Source: DATCMA01 sp036563645 (GTDB lineage Bacteria; Actinomycetota; Actinomycetes; Mycobacteriales; Micromonosporaceae). Taken from it: 64,000 bases of DNA. Location: NCBI GenBank assembly GCA_036563645.1, contig DATCMA010000058.1, forward strand, positions 83,482-147,481, given 5' to 3'. The notes beneath the pieces are model-generated. The model saw only the letters and a program-made list of their open reading frames with translations. It made no database searches and was not told where the DNA came from. This document shows, piece after piece, positions 1 through 8,100 of this stretch; the first letter of the stretch is position 1; every line of letters starts with the position of its first letter. The translations under genes and the position numbers were made by a program.

Positions 1-74
1 CGGGATCTCAACACATCGTCTTCCCGATGCTACGTCCGGTCCGCATCGCCCCCGAGGGCCGCTCCCCGCGCTCG

Positions 75-110
75 CCTATGACAGGACTCACCCCTATGAC
101 GGGCCTCACC
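75..110. repeat. 18-bp tandem repeat at a gene end
   Basis: Two adjacent 18-base copies (75-92 and 93-110) differ at two positions. The second copy contains the stop codon of the minus-strand membrane-protein gene. No function is apparent. The remainder of 1-105 shows no gene. Confidence 0.6.
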
Positions 111-606
111 CCACGCGTAACGGGCCGCCCTCGAGGGTGGGATCATCGACGTCGAAGTACCGGGGTCGCTCGTGGCGACGCGCTAACCGGAAGAGTCGGA
201 CGAGCGGTCTGCGCCGCAGGGAGAGGGCGTCGCGCACCAGGTCGGTGTGCACCTGCCGCGCCAACGCCAACCGCCTGCTCGCCGCGATGACCGCCGCGGC
301 TGAGGGATCGGACTCGTTGAGCTCGGTCGCGCGCAGCACGCGGGTCAGGGCGTTCTCCGCCGCCTCGCGCTCCTCCGGCGCCGCGTCCAGCGCCTCACGC
401 GCCGCGGCGTACAGCTCAAGCAAGTAGCGTTCCTCGGCTAGCACCGCCGCAGCCGCCGCCCGGCGGAGCAGGTGCGCGTCCAGCGCCCGCCCGGCCGCAG
501 CGACCCGCTGGTGCAGCCGGTCGACCCGCCCCGCCGTCCATATCAGGTATGCCGAAAGCACGAGCAGCACGGCGACGACCGCCAGCACCCACCACATTCT
601 CGGCAT
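106..606 (-). CDS. LemA-like single-pass membrane protein, unknown function
   Basis: The product is 166 residues. It opens with one hydrophobic segment (about residues 5-23), followed by a long charged, alanine-rich helical region, which resembles the layout of LemA-family proteins. I chose the ATG at 606 because it sits directly before the membrane segment; longer upstream reading is arginine-rich and unconvincing. The gene lies just downstream of pimA on the same strand, the usual place for such a conserved membrane protein in actinobacterial PIM clusters. The family assignment rests on general shape, not on a diagnostic motif, and no biochemical role can be assigned. Confidence 0.65.
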   Translation of the reverse strand: MPRMWWVLAVVAVLLVLSAYLIWTAGRVDRLHQRVAAAGRALDAHLLRRAAAAAVLAEERYLLELYAAAREALDAAPEEREAAENALTRVLRATELNESDPSAAAVIAASRRLALARQVHTDLVRDALSLRRRPLVRLFRLARRHERPRYFDVDDPTLEGGPLRVG

Positions 607-616
607 GGTAGTGCCG

Positions 617-1801
617 TCACTCGAGTGACGGGGTTTCCGTCCTGCGTGGTTGCACCCAATCCTCGTCGAGCACGCGACCATCGGTCGCTTCGATCGCCGT
701 CGCGTAGACCTCCACGACCCGTCGGGCGATCACTGGCCAGTCGAACGCGGCGACCACCCGTCGGCCGTGCTCGACGAGCTGAGCCCGCCGTGGGGCGTCG
801 TCAAGGAGCCCGGAGAGCGTCTCCGCCAACGCCGCGGCGTCCCCGGTGGGGAAGAGCACCCCGGCGCGGCCGCCGTCGAGCACTCGGCGGAAGGCCTCCA
901 GGTCACTGGCGACCACCGCGGCACCCGCCGCGAGCGCTTCGGTGAGGATCATCCCGAACGACTCGCCCCCCGTATTCGGCGCCACGTAGACGTCGACGCT
1001 GCGCAGCATGCGAGCCTTGTCCTCCTCGGACACCTTGCCCAGCCACACGATGCGCTCGCGCAGCTCCGGGGGGACCCCCCGGTACAGCTCGTCGGCGTCC
1101 CCCGGCCCGGCCACGAGCAGCCGCAGCCCGGGCCGACGCGAGGCGAGGGAGACGAACGCCTCCCGCAGCACCGGGAAGCCCTTGCGCGGCTCGGTGAACC
1201 GCCCGAGGAAGCCCAGCGTCCCGCCGTACCCCACGCCACACTCCCCCGGCCAACCGGGCAACGGCTCCGCGCTGGCGAAGCGCGCTACCGCCACCCCGTT
1301 GGGGATCTCCACCGCCCCACCGTCCATGTGCTCGACCTGCACCTTGCGGGCGGAGGCGCTCACCGCGATGCGCGCGGTGATCCGTTCCTGGACGAGTTGC
1401 AACACCCCTTGGGCGGCGGCGAGGGCTCGCGACCGGGTGATCGCCGTGTGGAACGTCGCGACCACCGGCCCGCGGGCGACGAGCACCGCCAGGAGCGACA
1501 AGCTCAGCGCGAACGGCTCGTGGACGTGGAGCACGTCGAAGGCGCCACGCGACACCCAGCGGCGCACGCGGGCCGTCGAGATCGGTCCGAAGGTCACGCG
1601 CGCGATGGACCCGTTGTAGGGGACCGGCACGGACCGACCGGCGGACACCACGTACGGCGGGAGGGAGGACTCATCCTCGGCGGGGGCCAACACGCTCACC
1701 TCGTGCCCGAGGTCGATCAGCGCCTCCGCGAGATCGATCACGTGGCGTTGGACCCCACCCGGTACGTCGAGGGAGTACGGGCACACGATGCCGACACGCA
1801 C
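617..1801 (-). CDS. pimA: Phosphatidyl-myo-inositol mannosyltransferase PimA
   Basis: This GT-B (GT4) enzyme of 394 residues transfers mannose from GDP-mannose to phosphatidylinositol, the first step of PIM synthesis, on the cytoplasmic face of the membrane. The N-terminal Rossmann half starts at once with a GIVCPYSLDVPGG loop and carries HVHEP; the C-terminal half has GRFTEPRKGF and the nucleotide-sugar acidic motif ESFGMILTEA. The start is GTG at 1801, preceded by a strong GGAGGAGG ribosome-binding site; longer upstream reading lacks conservation-like features. It lies 20 bp downstream of the patA-like acyltransferase, in the order known from Mycobacterium and Streptomyces. The call is strengthened by that context, since GT4 sequence alone would not separate it from other mannosyltransferases. 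Confidence 0.93.
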   Translation of the reverse strand: MRVGIVCPYSLDVPGGVQRHVIDLAEALIDLGHEVSVLAPAEDESSLPPYVVSAGRSVPVPYNGSIARVTFGPISTARVRRWVSRGAFDVLHVHEPFALSLSLLAVLVARGPVVATFHTAITRSRALAAAQGVLQLVQERITARIAVSASARKVQVEHMDGGAVEIPNGVAVARFASAEPLPGWPGECGVGYGGTLGFLGRFTEPRKGFPVLREAFVSLASRRPGLRLLVAGPGDADELYRGVPPELRERIVWLGKVSEEDKARMLRSVDVYVAPNTGGESFGMILTEALAAGAAVVASDLEAFRRVLDGGRAGVLFPTGDAAALAETLSGLLDDAPRRAQLVEHGRRVVAAFDWPVIARRVVEVYATAIEATDGRVLDEDWVQPRRTETPSLE

Positions 1802-1821
1802 AGCGCCCTGCCTCCTCCCCC

Positions 1822-2739
1822 TCACGCGCGCTCGGCGGCCGGTGACCGCCGAGAGGCTGGCGCGGTCTCGTCCAACCACATCCGCTGCAACATGTGCCAG
1901 TCCTGCGGGTGCCGAGCGATCCCAGCCGCCAGCTGGTCGGCGATCTGCTGGGTGAGCCGCCGGAGCCGTTCGTCGAGCGAGCCGTTCTCCGGCACCGCCA
2001 GCGGACCGACGAGCTCCGCTCGGACGACATCCGCTTCGTACCACATCGAGACCACATACAGCGGGGCACCGGTCCGCAGGGCGAGCAGCGCCGGACCCAC
2101 CGGCATCCGGGTACGCCCGCCGAAGAATGTCACCTCGATTCCCCGGGCGGACAAGTCCCGGTCCGCCAAGAGCGGCACCACGTACCCGGCCCGGAGGCGT
2201 TCGGTGAGCAGGTCGATGGGTGGACGGGCGCTACCCGACGTAGGAATGATCTCTATTCCGAGCTGCTCTCGGAAGGCGACGAAACGCCGATACAGCCCTT
2301 CCGGTTTGAGCCGCTCCGCCACGGTGATCAAAGGGAAGCCGTGCGCCGCTACCCACGCCCCGGCGGCGTCCCAGTTGCCCGCGTGTGGCAAGGCGATGAC
2401 CACGCCGCGCCCCGCGCGCGCCGCCCGGAAGAACTCGTCCTCGCCGTCGACGCGAACGCTGTGGAGGATCTGCTCCCGCGACAGCGACGGCAGCCGGAAC
2501 ACCTCCAGCCAGTAGCGGGCGTACGAGCGGAGCCCGGCGCGGACCAACTCCTCGAACTCCGCCTCCGGCATCTCCGGGCCGACGACACGGCGGAGATTGG
2601 CCGCCAGCCGCTGGACTCCCGGCCCGCGACGCCGGTACATGCGGTCCGCGCCCGCGCGGAACAGCGCGGCCGCCACCGGGTGCGGCAGCGCCCGCACCGC
2701 CCGCCAGCCGGCGACGAAGCCGAGCTCGATGAGGTTCAC
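1822..2739 (-). CDS. patA: PIM acyltransferase (PatA-like, LpxL/HtrB family)
   Basis: A 305-residue membrane-associated acyltransferase expected to acylate the mannose of PIM. The HX4D catalytic motif is visible as HAGNWD, and the later GGRTRMPVGPALLALRTGAP segment is typical of the LpxL/HtrB superfamily. The GTG start at 2739 overlaps the pgsA stop as GTGA, which settles the start and implies translational coupling. It sits between pgsA and pimA as in mycobacteria (Rv2610c-Rv2612c), so the PIM role follows from position as well as from family. Confidence 0.9.
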   Translation of the reverse strand: MNLIELGFVAGWRAVRALPHPVAAALFRAGADRMYRRRGPGVQRLAANLRRVVGPEMPEAEFEELVRAGLRSYARYWLEVFRLPSLSREQILHSVRVDGEDEFFRAARAGRGVVIALPHAGNWDAAGAWVAAHGFPLITVAERLKPEGLYRRFVAFREQLGIEIIPTSGSARPPIDLLTERLRAGYVVPLLADRDLSARGIEVTFFGGRTRMPVGPALLALRTGAPLYVVSMWYEADVVRAELVGPLAVPENGSLDERLRRLTQQIADQLAAGIARHPQDWHMLQRMWLDETAPASRRSPAAERA

Positions 2740-3353
2740 CCGACCGCGCCCCTGGTCTGCACGTAGACGTGTCGCACCCGCTGACCAACGGTGATCGCCG
2801 AGAGGACGGCGAGCAGCCACAGCGCCGCGGACAGGGCCCAGTCCAGCGTGAGGCCGCCGAGCAGGGCGCCCAGTCCGACGATGAGCAGCCGCTCCGGTCG
2901 TTCGGCGATCCCCACGTTGCAGGAGATGTCGAGCCCTTCCGCGCGGGCTTTGACGTACGAGACGAGCTGCCCGGTGACCAGGCACAGCAGCGCGGCCACC
3001 GCGTCCCACCGGTCCCCGCTGACCGCGAACCAATACGTCAGCGCTCCGAAGATCGCCGCGTCGGCGACGCGGTCCATGCTCGAGTCCAGGAACGCCCCGA
3101 ACTTCGTCGTCCCCCCGGAGATCCGGGCCATGGTGCCGTCGAGCATGTCGGTGAACGAGGAGACACCGATGATGATCACAGCGGGGATCAGGTGACCCCG
3201 GGCGGCGAAACCCAGCGCCCCGATGAGCACGCCGATCGTGCCGGCCACGGTGACCGCGTTCGGCGAGATACCGGCGCGCAGCAACCGGCGCGCGATCGGC
3301 TCGAGAAACCCGGTCATGGTAGCCCGGGCCGACACTCTGAAGATCCTCGCCAT
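2736..3353 (-). CDS. pgsA: Phosphatidylinositol phosphate synthase (CDP-alcohol phosphatidyltransferase)
   Basis: A 205-residue multi-pass membrane enzyme that condenses CDP-diacylglycerol with inositol 1-phosphate to give phosphatidylinositol phosphate, the precursor of PI and PIMs. The complete family signature D-x2-DG-x2-AR-x8-G-x3-D-x3-D is present (DMLDGTMAR ... GAFLDSSMDR). About five hydrophobic stretches follow. The ATG at 3353 was preferred over the upstream ATG because the protein then starts at a typical short basic N-terminus (MARIFRVSAR). It is coupled to the acyltransferase downstream by a four-base overlap. Confidence 0.93.
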   Translation of the reverse strand: MARIFRVSARATMTGFLEPIARRLLRAGISPNAVTVAGTIGVLIGALGFAARGHLIPAVIIIGVSSFTDMLDGTMARISGGTTKFGAFLDSSMDRVADAAIFGALTYWFAVSGDRWDAVAALLCLVTGQLVSYVKARAEGLDISCNVGIAERPERLLIVGLGALLGGLTLDWALSAALWLLAVLSAITVGQRVRHVYVQTRGAVG

Positions 3354-3568
3354 GGCTGTCCCACCATAGCGGTACCGGGCGCGACCACTGAATGACCGGG
3401 GCGCCACCGACCGCTGAGACTCACGCGCGACACGTCGCGCAAGTGACTACTGTCGATACCAGGTAACCGCGGTCGCCACGTCCTCGCTCCCGCGCCGTCG
3501 GCGGCTGCACTGCCGCCACCCTCGCCTCCGTCCGCTGTGGACAACGGCCTCGGCCGAGCCGCCGCGGG

Positions 3569-4105
3569 CTACGCGGGCCACGCGGCCGCGAGGAGGTCCC
3601 GGGTGTCGGTCAGCAGCTGCGGCAGGACCTTCGTCCGCCCGATCACGGGCATGAAGTTCGCGTCGCCACCCCAGCGGGGCACGACGTGCTGGTGCAGGTG
3701 AGCGGCGATCCCGGCGCCGGCGACCCTGCCCTGATTCATGCCGATATTGAACCCGTGCGGGCTGCTGACCTTGCGGATCACCCGCATCGCGGTCTGGGTG
3801 AACGCGGCGAGTTCGACGGTCTCCTCCGCGTCCAGCTCCGGATAGTCCGCGACGTGGCGGTACGGGCAGATCAACAGGTGACCCGGGTTGTACGGATAGA
3901 GGTTGAGCACCGCGAAAACCCGCTTGCCCCGGGCGACCACAAGGCGGTCCTTGTTGTCCCCGCTGTCGAGGCAGAACGGACAGCCGCTGGGCTGGTCATA
4001 GCCTTCGGCTGGCCGATCCTCCCCGGAGATGTAGGTCATCCGGTGCGGTGTCCAAAGCCGCTCCAGGCCGTCGGGGGTACCGGTCTCGGCGAACTGCGCA
4101 GTCAC
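3569..4105 (-). CDS. HIT-family nucleotide hydrolase/phosphorylase (Ap4A phosphorylase-like)
   Basis: A 178-residue protein with the histidine triad HLHQHVV near residue 140 and an upstream CPFC pair that resembles the zinc-binding site of HIT proteins. The mycobacterial member in the same position (Rv2613c) is a diadenosine tetraphosphate phosphorylase of similar size, so that is the likely activity. I took the GTG at 4105, which has TAGGA about nine bases upstream; the longer reading adds an arginine-rich stretch overlapping noncoding sequence. It lies between thrS and pgsA on the same strand, although the gaps of about 140 and 215 bp leave room for separate promoters. Confidence 0.88.
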   Translation of the reverse strand: MTAQFAETGTPDGLERLWTPHRMTYISGEDRPAEGYDQPSGCPFCLDSGDNKDRLVVARGKRVFAVLNLYPYNPGHLLICPYRHVADYPELDAEETVELAAFTQTAMRVIRKVSSPHGFNIGMNQGRVAGAGIAAHLHQHVVPRWGGDANFMPVIGRTKVLPQLLTDTRDLLAAAWPA

Positions 4106-4243
4106 GCCGATGATCCTACGGTCATCACGCTGTGTCTCCTCCGCCCCTACCGCCGGGACACTCGATCCGTCATCGATGTGTCCCGCTCCGCATCGACGTC
4201 GCCTCAGCACGCCGCTCGGGGCGGCCCCGCCGCCCCGAGCGCG

Positions 4244-6247
4244 TCACGCCGCGGAGGGCCCCACGTTGGTCCGCAACCGGATCACCTCCGTGACGTGGGC
4301 CACCGCGTCCGCCAGCGGCACCCCGTTGCGCTGGGAGCCATCCCGGTACCGGAAGGAGACGGTGCGGTTGGCCACGTCCGTGTCGCCCGCGAGCACCATG
4401 AACGGGATCTTTTGCTGCTGCGCGTTGCGGATCTTCTTCTGCATCCGCTCCGCGGAGGTGTCCACCTCAGCGCGGACCCCCTCGGCGCGCAACGTGGCGA
4501 CGAACTCCTCCAGGTACGGCACGTGATCGTCCCGGATCGGGATGCCGACCACTTGGACCGGCGCCAGCCACGCCGGGAAAGCCCCGGCGTAGTGCTCCGT
4601 GAGGATCCCGAAGAACCGCTCGATCGAGCCGAACAGGGCGCGGTGGATCATCACCGGCCGCTGCCGGCTGCCGTCGGCCGCTTGGTACTCCAAGCCGAAC
4701 CGCTTGGGCTGGTTGAAGTCGAGCTGGATCGTCGACATCTGCCAGGAGCGCCCGATCGCGTCCTTGGCCTGCACGGAGATCTTTGGCCCGTAGAAGGCCG
4801 CCCCACCCGGATCCGGCACCAGCTCCAGCCCGGAGCGCTCGGCGGCTTGGCGCAGCGCCTCGGTGGCGACCTCCCATTCCTCTGGATCGCCGATGAATTT
4901 GTCCGAATCGTCGCGTGTGGACAGCTCGAGGTAGAAGTCGGTGAGGCCGAAGTCCCGCAGCAGGTCGAGCACGAAGGTGAGCAAGGACTCGAGCTCGCCG
5001 GGCATCTGCTCGGGGGTGCAGTAGATGTGCGAGTCGTCCTGGGTGAGGCCGCGCACCCGGGTCAGACCGTGCACCACCCCGGACTTCTCGTACCGGTAGA
5101 CCGTGCCGAACTCGAACAGCCGCAACGGCAGGTCACGGTACGAGCGCCCCCGCGAACGATAGATCAAGTTGTGCATAGGGCAGTTCATCGCCTTCAGCCG
5201 GTACTCCGCGCCCTCGAGCTCCATGGGCGGGAACATGGTGTCGGCGTAGTAGGGCAGGTGCCCCGAAGTGACGAACAGCCCGGCTTTCGTGATGTGCGGG
5301 GTGTAGACGAACTCGTACCCGGCCTCCTCGTGCCGCTTGCGGGAGTAGTCCTCGAGCTCCCGGCGGACGATACCGCCCTTCGGGTGGAAGACCGGCAGGC
5401 CGGAGCCCAGCTCCTCGGGGAACGAGAAGAGATCGAGCTGCACCCCGAGCTTGCGGTGGTCCCGGCGCTCGGCCTCCTCCAGCAGCTTGAGGTACGACTT
5501 GAGCGCCTCCTTGGTCGGCCAGGCCGTGCCGTAGATCCGCTGGAGCTGCGGGTTCTTCTCCGAGCCCCGCCAGTAGGCCGCGGCGGTACGCATCAACTTG
5601 AACGCCCCGATCAGCCGAGTGTCCGGCAGGTGGGGGCCCCGGCACAGGTCGGACCAGCACACCGTGCCGGTCGCCGGGTCGATGTTGTCGTAGATCGTGA
5701 GCTCGCCCTCGCCAACCTCCATCACCTGGCTGGCGTCGAGCCCCTCACCCTTGATCTCGACCAGCTCCAGCTTGTACGGCTCGTGGGCGAGCTCAGCCTT
5801 CGCCTCCTCGACCGACGCGAACCGGCGCCGCCGGAACCGCTGCCCCGACTTGATGATCTCGTGCATCCGCTTCTCAAGCTTCTCGAGATCATCTGGGGTG
5901 AAGGGCGCGGGGACGTCGAAGTCGTAGTAGAAGCCGTTGTCGATCGGCGGCCCAATGCCGAGCTTGGCCTCGGGGAAGAGGTCCTGCACCGCCTGGGCGA
6001 GGACGTGCGCGGTGGAGTGCCGCAAGACGGTGAGACCATCCGGGGAGTCCAGCGCGACGGGCTCGACGGTGGTCTCCTCCTCGGGGGCCCAGGCCAGGTC
6101 GCGTAGCCGCCCGCTCGGGTCGCGGACAACGACGATCGCGTGAGGGCCGGTGGTCGGCAACCCGGCGGCGGCCACCGCGTCGGCCGCCGTTGTCCCGGCC
6201 GGGACGACGAGAGGGTCGACCGCGGCGGGGGTACGGGGCTGGGACAC
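4244..6247 (-). CDS. thrS: Threonyl-tRNA synthetase
   Basis: A 667-residue class II synthetase that charges tRNA-Thr. Domains in order: a short TGS domain (about 1-70), the editing domain with HSTAH and the second zinc/editing motif CRGPH, the catalytic core with MNCPMHN and the motif 2 stretch RLFEFGTVYRYEKSG, then an anticodon-binding domain at the C-terminus. The start is GTG with GAAGGAG five bases upstream. The protein is full length for the family. The leader contains a short perfect hairpin but no T-box consensus that I could find. Confidence 0.97.
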   Translation of the reverse strand: MSQPRTPAAVDPLVVPAGTTAADAVAAAGLPTTGPHAIVVVRDPSGRLRDLAWAPEEETTVEPVALDSPDGLTVLRHSTAHVLAQAVQDLFPEAKLGIGPPIDNGFYYDFDVPAPFTPDDLEKLEKRMHEIIKSGQRFRRRRFASVEEAKAELAHEPYKLELVEIKGEGLDASQVMEVGEGELTIYDNIDPATGTVCWSDLCRGPHLPDTRLIGAFKLMRTAAAYWRGSEKNPQLQRIYGTAWPTKEALKSYLKLLEEAERRDHRKLGVQLDLFSFPEELGSGLPVFHPKGGIVRRELEDYSRKRHEEAGYEFVYTPHITKAGLFVTSGHLPYYADTMFPPMELEGAEYRLKAMNCPMHNLIYRSRGRSYRDLPLRLFEFGTVYRYEKSGVVHGLTRVRGLTQDDSHIYCTPEQMPGELESLLTFVLDLLRDFGLTDFYLELSTRDDSDKFIGDPEEWEVATEALRQAAERSGLELVPDPGGAAFYGPKISVQAKDAIGRSWQMSTIQLDFNQPKRFGLEYQAADGSRQRPVMIHRALFGSIERFFGILTEHYAGAFPAWLAPVQVVGIPIRDDHVPYLEEFVATLRAEGVRAEVDTSAERMQKKIRNAQQQKIPFMVLAGDTDVANRTVSFRYRDGSQRNGVPLADAVAHVTEVIRLRTNVGPSAA

Positions 6248-6270
6248 GGTAACTCCTTCGCTCGGACGTG

Positions 6271-6286
6271 CCGGGAATGCTCCCGG
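6271..6286 (-). promoter_or_regulatory. Short hairpin in the thrS leader
   Basis: A six-base inverted repeat (CCGGGA, four-base loop, TCCCGG) sits 24 bases upstream of the thrS start codon. It is not followed by a T run. It may affect translation of the synthetase or be chance in GC-rich DNA; I saw no T-box sequence in the 180-bp leader. Confidence 0.25.
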
Positions 6287-6403
6287 GCTCGACAGGACGG
6301 GCCGGTGACGATCCGGCTTCCCGATGCTATTCGGTCCCGATTGTCGCGCTCGCGTGGGCGCGGCCCGTTCCCGACGCGCGCACTCCGGCGCCCCGGCCCG
6401 TGC

Positions 6404-6417
6404 CCCGCCACGGCGGG
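6404..6417 (-). terminator. Possible hairpin terminator after the ADP-ribosylglycohydrolase gene
   Basis: CCCGCC and GGCGGG face each other across two bases, starting 11 bases beyond the stop codon of the minus-strand ADP-ribosylglycohydrolase gene. There is no T tract, as is common in actinobacteria, so the call is tentative. Confidence 0.35.
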
Positions 6418-6427
6418 CGAACGGGAC

Positions 6428-7342
6428 TTAGGGCACCCAATCCGGCAACGGCTCCCGGGCGGCGACCCACGGGGCGGGCACGCCACCTGGGGTATCGACC
6501 CCGGTGTACGCCGCGACGATCCCGCCGACGATCGCCGCGGTGGTGTCGGTATCGCCGCCGACCGCCACACAGCTGCGGATCGCCTGCGGATAGTCGTCGA
6601 GGAAGGTGGCCGCCACCCAGAGGGTGAAGGGAACGGTGTCCTGGGCGGTCGCCGCGGAACCGTTGCCCAGCTCGCGCGCCACCGCATCCACGGGCTGGCC
6701 GAGAAGGGTCCGCGCCCGCTGCACGCCCGCGCGGACCTCGCCCGGGCCGGCGAGCGCGTCGATGACCGCCGTCAGCAGCTCTTCCGGGTCCGGTCGGCGG
6801 CCCGCCAGCCGAGCCCTCGCGGCGACGGAAGCGGCGACCGCGACGGCCACCCCACCCGCGATCCCCTCGGGGTGGGCGTGGGTGACCTCCGAGGCCGCCA
6901 CCGCTTCGGCCGCCGCCCGGGTTGGCGCGTCCGCGAAGTAGGCCCCAAGCGGCGCGATCCGCATCGCCGCCCCATTGCCGCACGAGCCTTCGCCGCCAAA
7001 GGCGGAGGACGCGGCGGTCGACCAGGGGGTACCGGCCCGGATGAGCCCCAGGACCCGCAGCGCGCCCGAGCCGTACCCGCGGTGGACGGTGCACCGATGC
7101 GCGAAGGCGGCGGCCAACTCATCCCGGTCGATCGCGCCGCGCGTGGCGAGCATAGCGACGATCGAACAGGCCATCTCGCTGTCGTCCGTCCACTCCCAGA
7201 CGGAACCGGACAGCTCACCCTCGGTCAGCTCCTCCGGGTGCGCGCAGCCGGCGCCCAGCGCGTCCCCGACCGACAGTCCCGTCAAGCTGTCCCGCGCGAG
7301 CGCTAACCGGACATTCGCGTCGAGGGGACCGGTCACATTCAT
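6428..7342 (-). CDS. ADP-ribosylglycohydrolase family protein
   Basis: A 304-residue all-helical member of the DraG/ARH family, which removes ADP-ribose from proteins or hydrolyses related ADP-ribosyl compounds using two magnesium ions. Both metal-binding motifs are present: WTDDSEM near residue 50 and GGDTDTTAAIVGG near residue 255. The ATG at 7342 faces the response-regulator gene across a 68-bp divergent promoter region. The substrate is not evident, since members act on modified arginine, serine, O-acetyl-ADP-ribose or DNA. No mono-ADP-ribosyltransferase gene is nearby. Confidence 0.9.
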   Translation of the reverse strand: MNVTGPLDANVRLALARDSLTGLSVGDALGAGCAHPEELTEGELSGSVWEWTDDSEMACSIVAMLATRGAIDRDELAAAFAHRCTVHRGYGSGALRVLGLIRAGTPWSTAASSAFGGEGSCGNGAAMRIAPLGAYFADAPTRAAAEAVAASEVTHAHPEGIAGGVAVAVAASVAARARLAGRRPDPEELLTAVIDALAGPGEVRAGVQRARTLLGQPVDAVARELGNGSAATAQDTVPFTLWVAATFLDDYPQAIRSCVAVGGDTDTTAAIVGGIVAAYTGVDTPGGVPAPWVAAREPLPDWVP

Positions 7343-7410
7343 CGAGACCTCTCAAATCTTGCCCGTTTGCCGCATGCACGAAGGCTTGTCAGACCAAGTA
7401 CGGTCTTCGC

Positions 7411-8100
7411 ATGGCCACCGTGCTTCTCGTCGAGGACGACCACGTCGTGCGCGGCGCCATGATGCGATCGTTGACCGACCGCGGACACGCTGTCCACGCG
7501 GTGGGGACCGCCCTCGACGCCCTGCGTCGGGTCGCGAAGCAGGCGCCCGATCTGGTGGTGCTCGACCTCGGCCTGCCCGACCTCGACGGCGCCGACGCGC
7601 TGCGGATGCTCCGCGGCATCACGGACATCCCCATCATCATCGCGACGTGCCGTGACGACGAGCAGTCCGTCGTCCAGCTGCTGCGCGCCGGCGCCGACGA
7701 CTACATGGTCAAGCCCTTCACGGGCGCGCACCTCGACGCCCGGATTACCAGCGTCCTGCGCCGAGCGGGCCGAGCGACCCGGATCGACCAGCCCGTCGTC
7801 TACGAGGTGGGGGGCCTGCGGGTGGATGTCGGGGAGCGCACCGCGTACCTCGACGGCGTGCCTCTCTCGCTGACCCGCAAGGAGTTCGATCTCTTGGCCT
7901 ACCTCGCCGCCCGTCCCGGTCGCGTGGTCTCCCGCCGCGAGCTCTTGGAGGAGGTATGGCGCCAGCCGTCGATCGGCGAGGACCAGACCATCGACGTTCA
8001 TCTGTACTGGCTGCGTCGAAAGATGGGCGAGTCCGCGGCGAAGCCCCGATACCTGCACACCGTGCGGGGGGTCGGATTCCGGTTGGTGGCCCCGGACTGA
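7411..8100 (+). CDS. OmpR/PhoB-family response regulator
   Basis: A 229-residue two-component regulator. The receiver domain (about 1-115) has the acidic pair ED at 8-9, the phosphoacceptor Asp52 in VVLDLGLPDLDG, and the lysine in MVKPF. The C-terminal winged helix (about 130-229) contains the typical LTRKEFDLLAYLA and HLYWLRRKMGE recognition-helix stretches. The last four bases overlap the sensor kinase gene, so the two form one operon. The signal and targets are unknown; the divergent ADP-ribosylglycohydrolase gene shares its upstream region and is a possible target. Confidence 0.95.
   Translation: MATVLLVEDDHVVRGAMMRSLTDRGHAVHAVGTALDALRRVAKQAPDLVVLDLGLPDLDGADALRMLRGITDIPIIIATCRDDEQSVVQLLRAGADDYMVKPFTGAHLDARITSVLRRAGRATRIDQPVVYEVGGLRVDVGERTAYLDGVPLSLTRKEFDLLAYLAARPGRVVSRRELLEEVWRQPSIGEDQTIDVHLYWLRRKMGESAAKPRYLHTVRGVGFRLVAPD

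Noticed and set aside
6248..6427. T-box riboswitch in the thrS leader
   Set aside because: No T-box core sequence was found; only a short hairpin is present.
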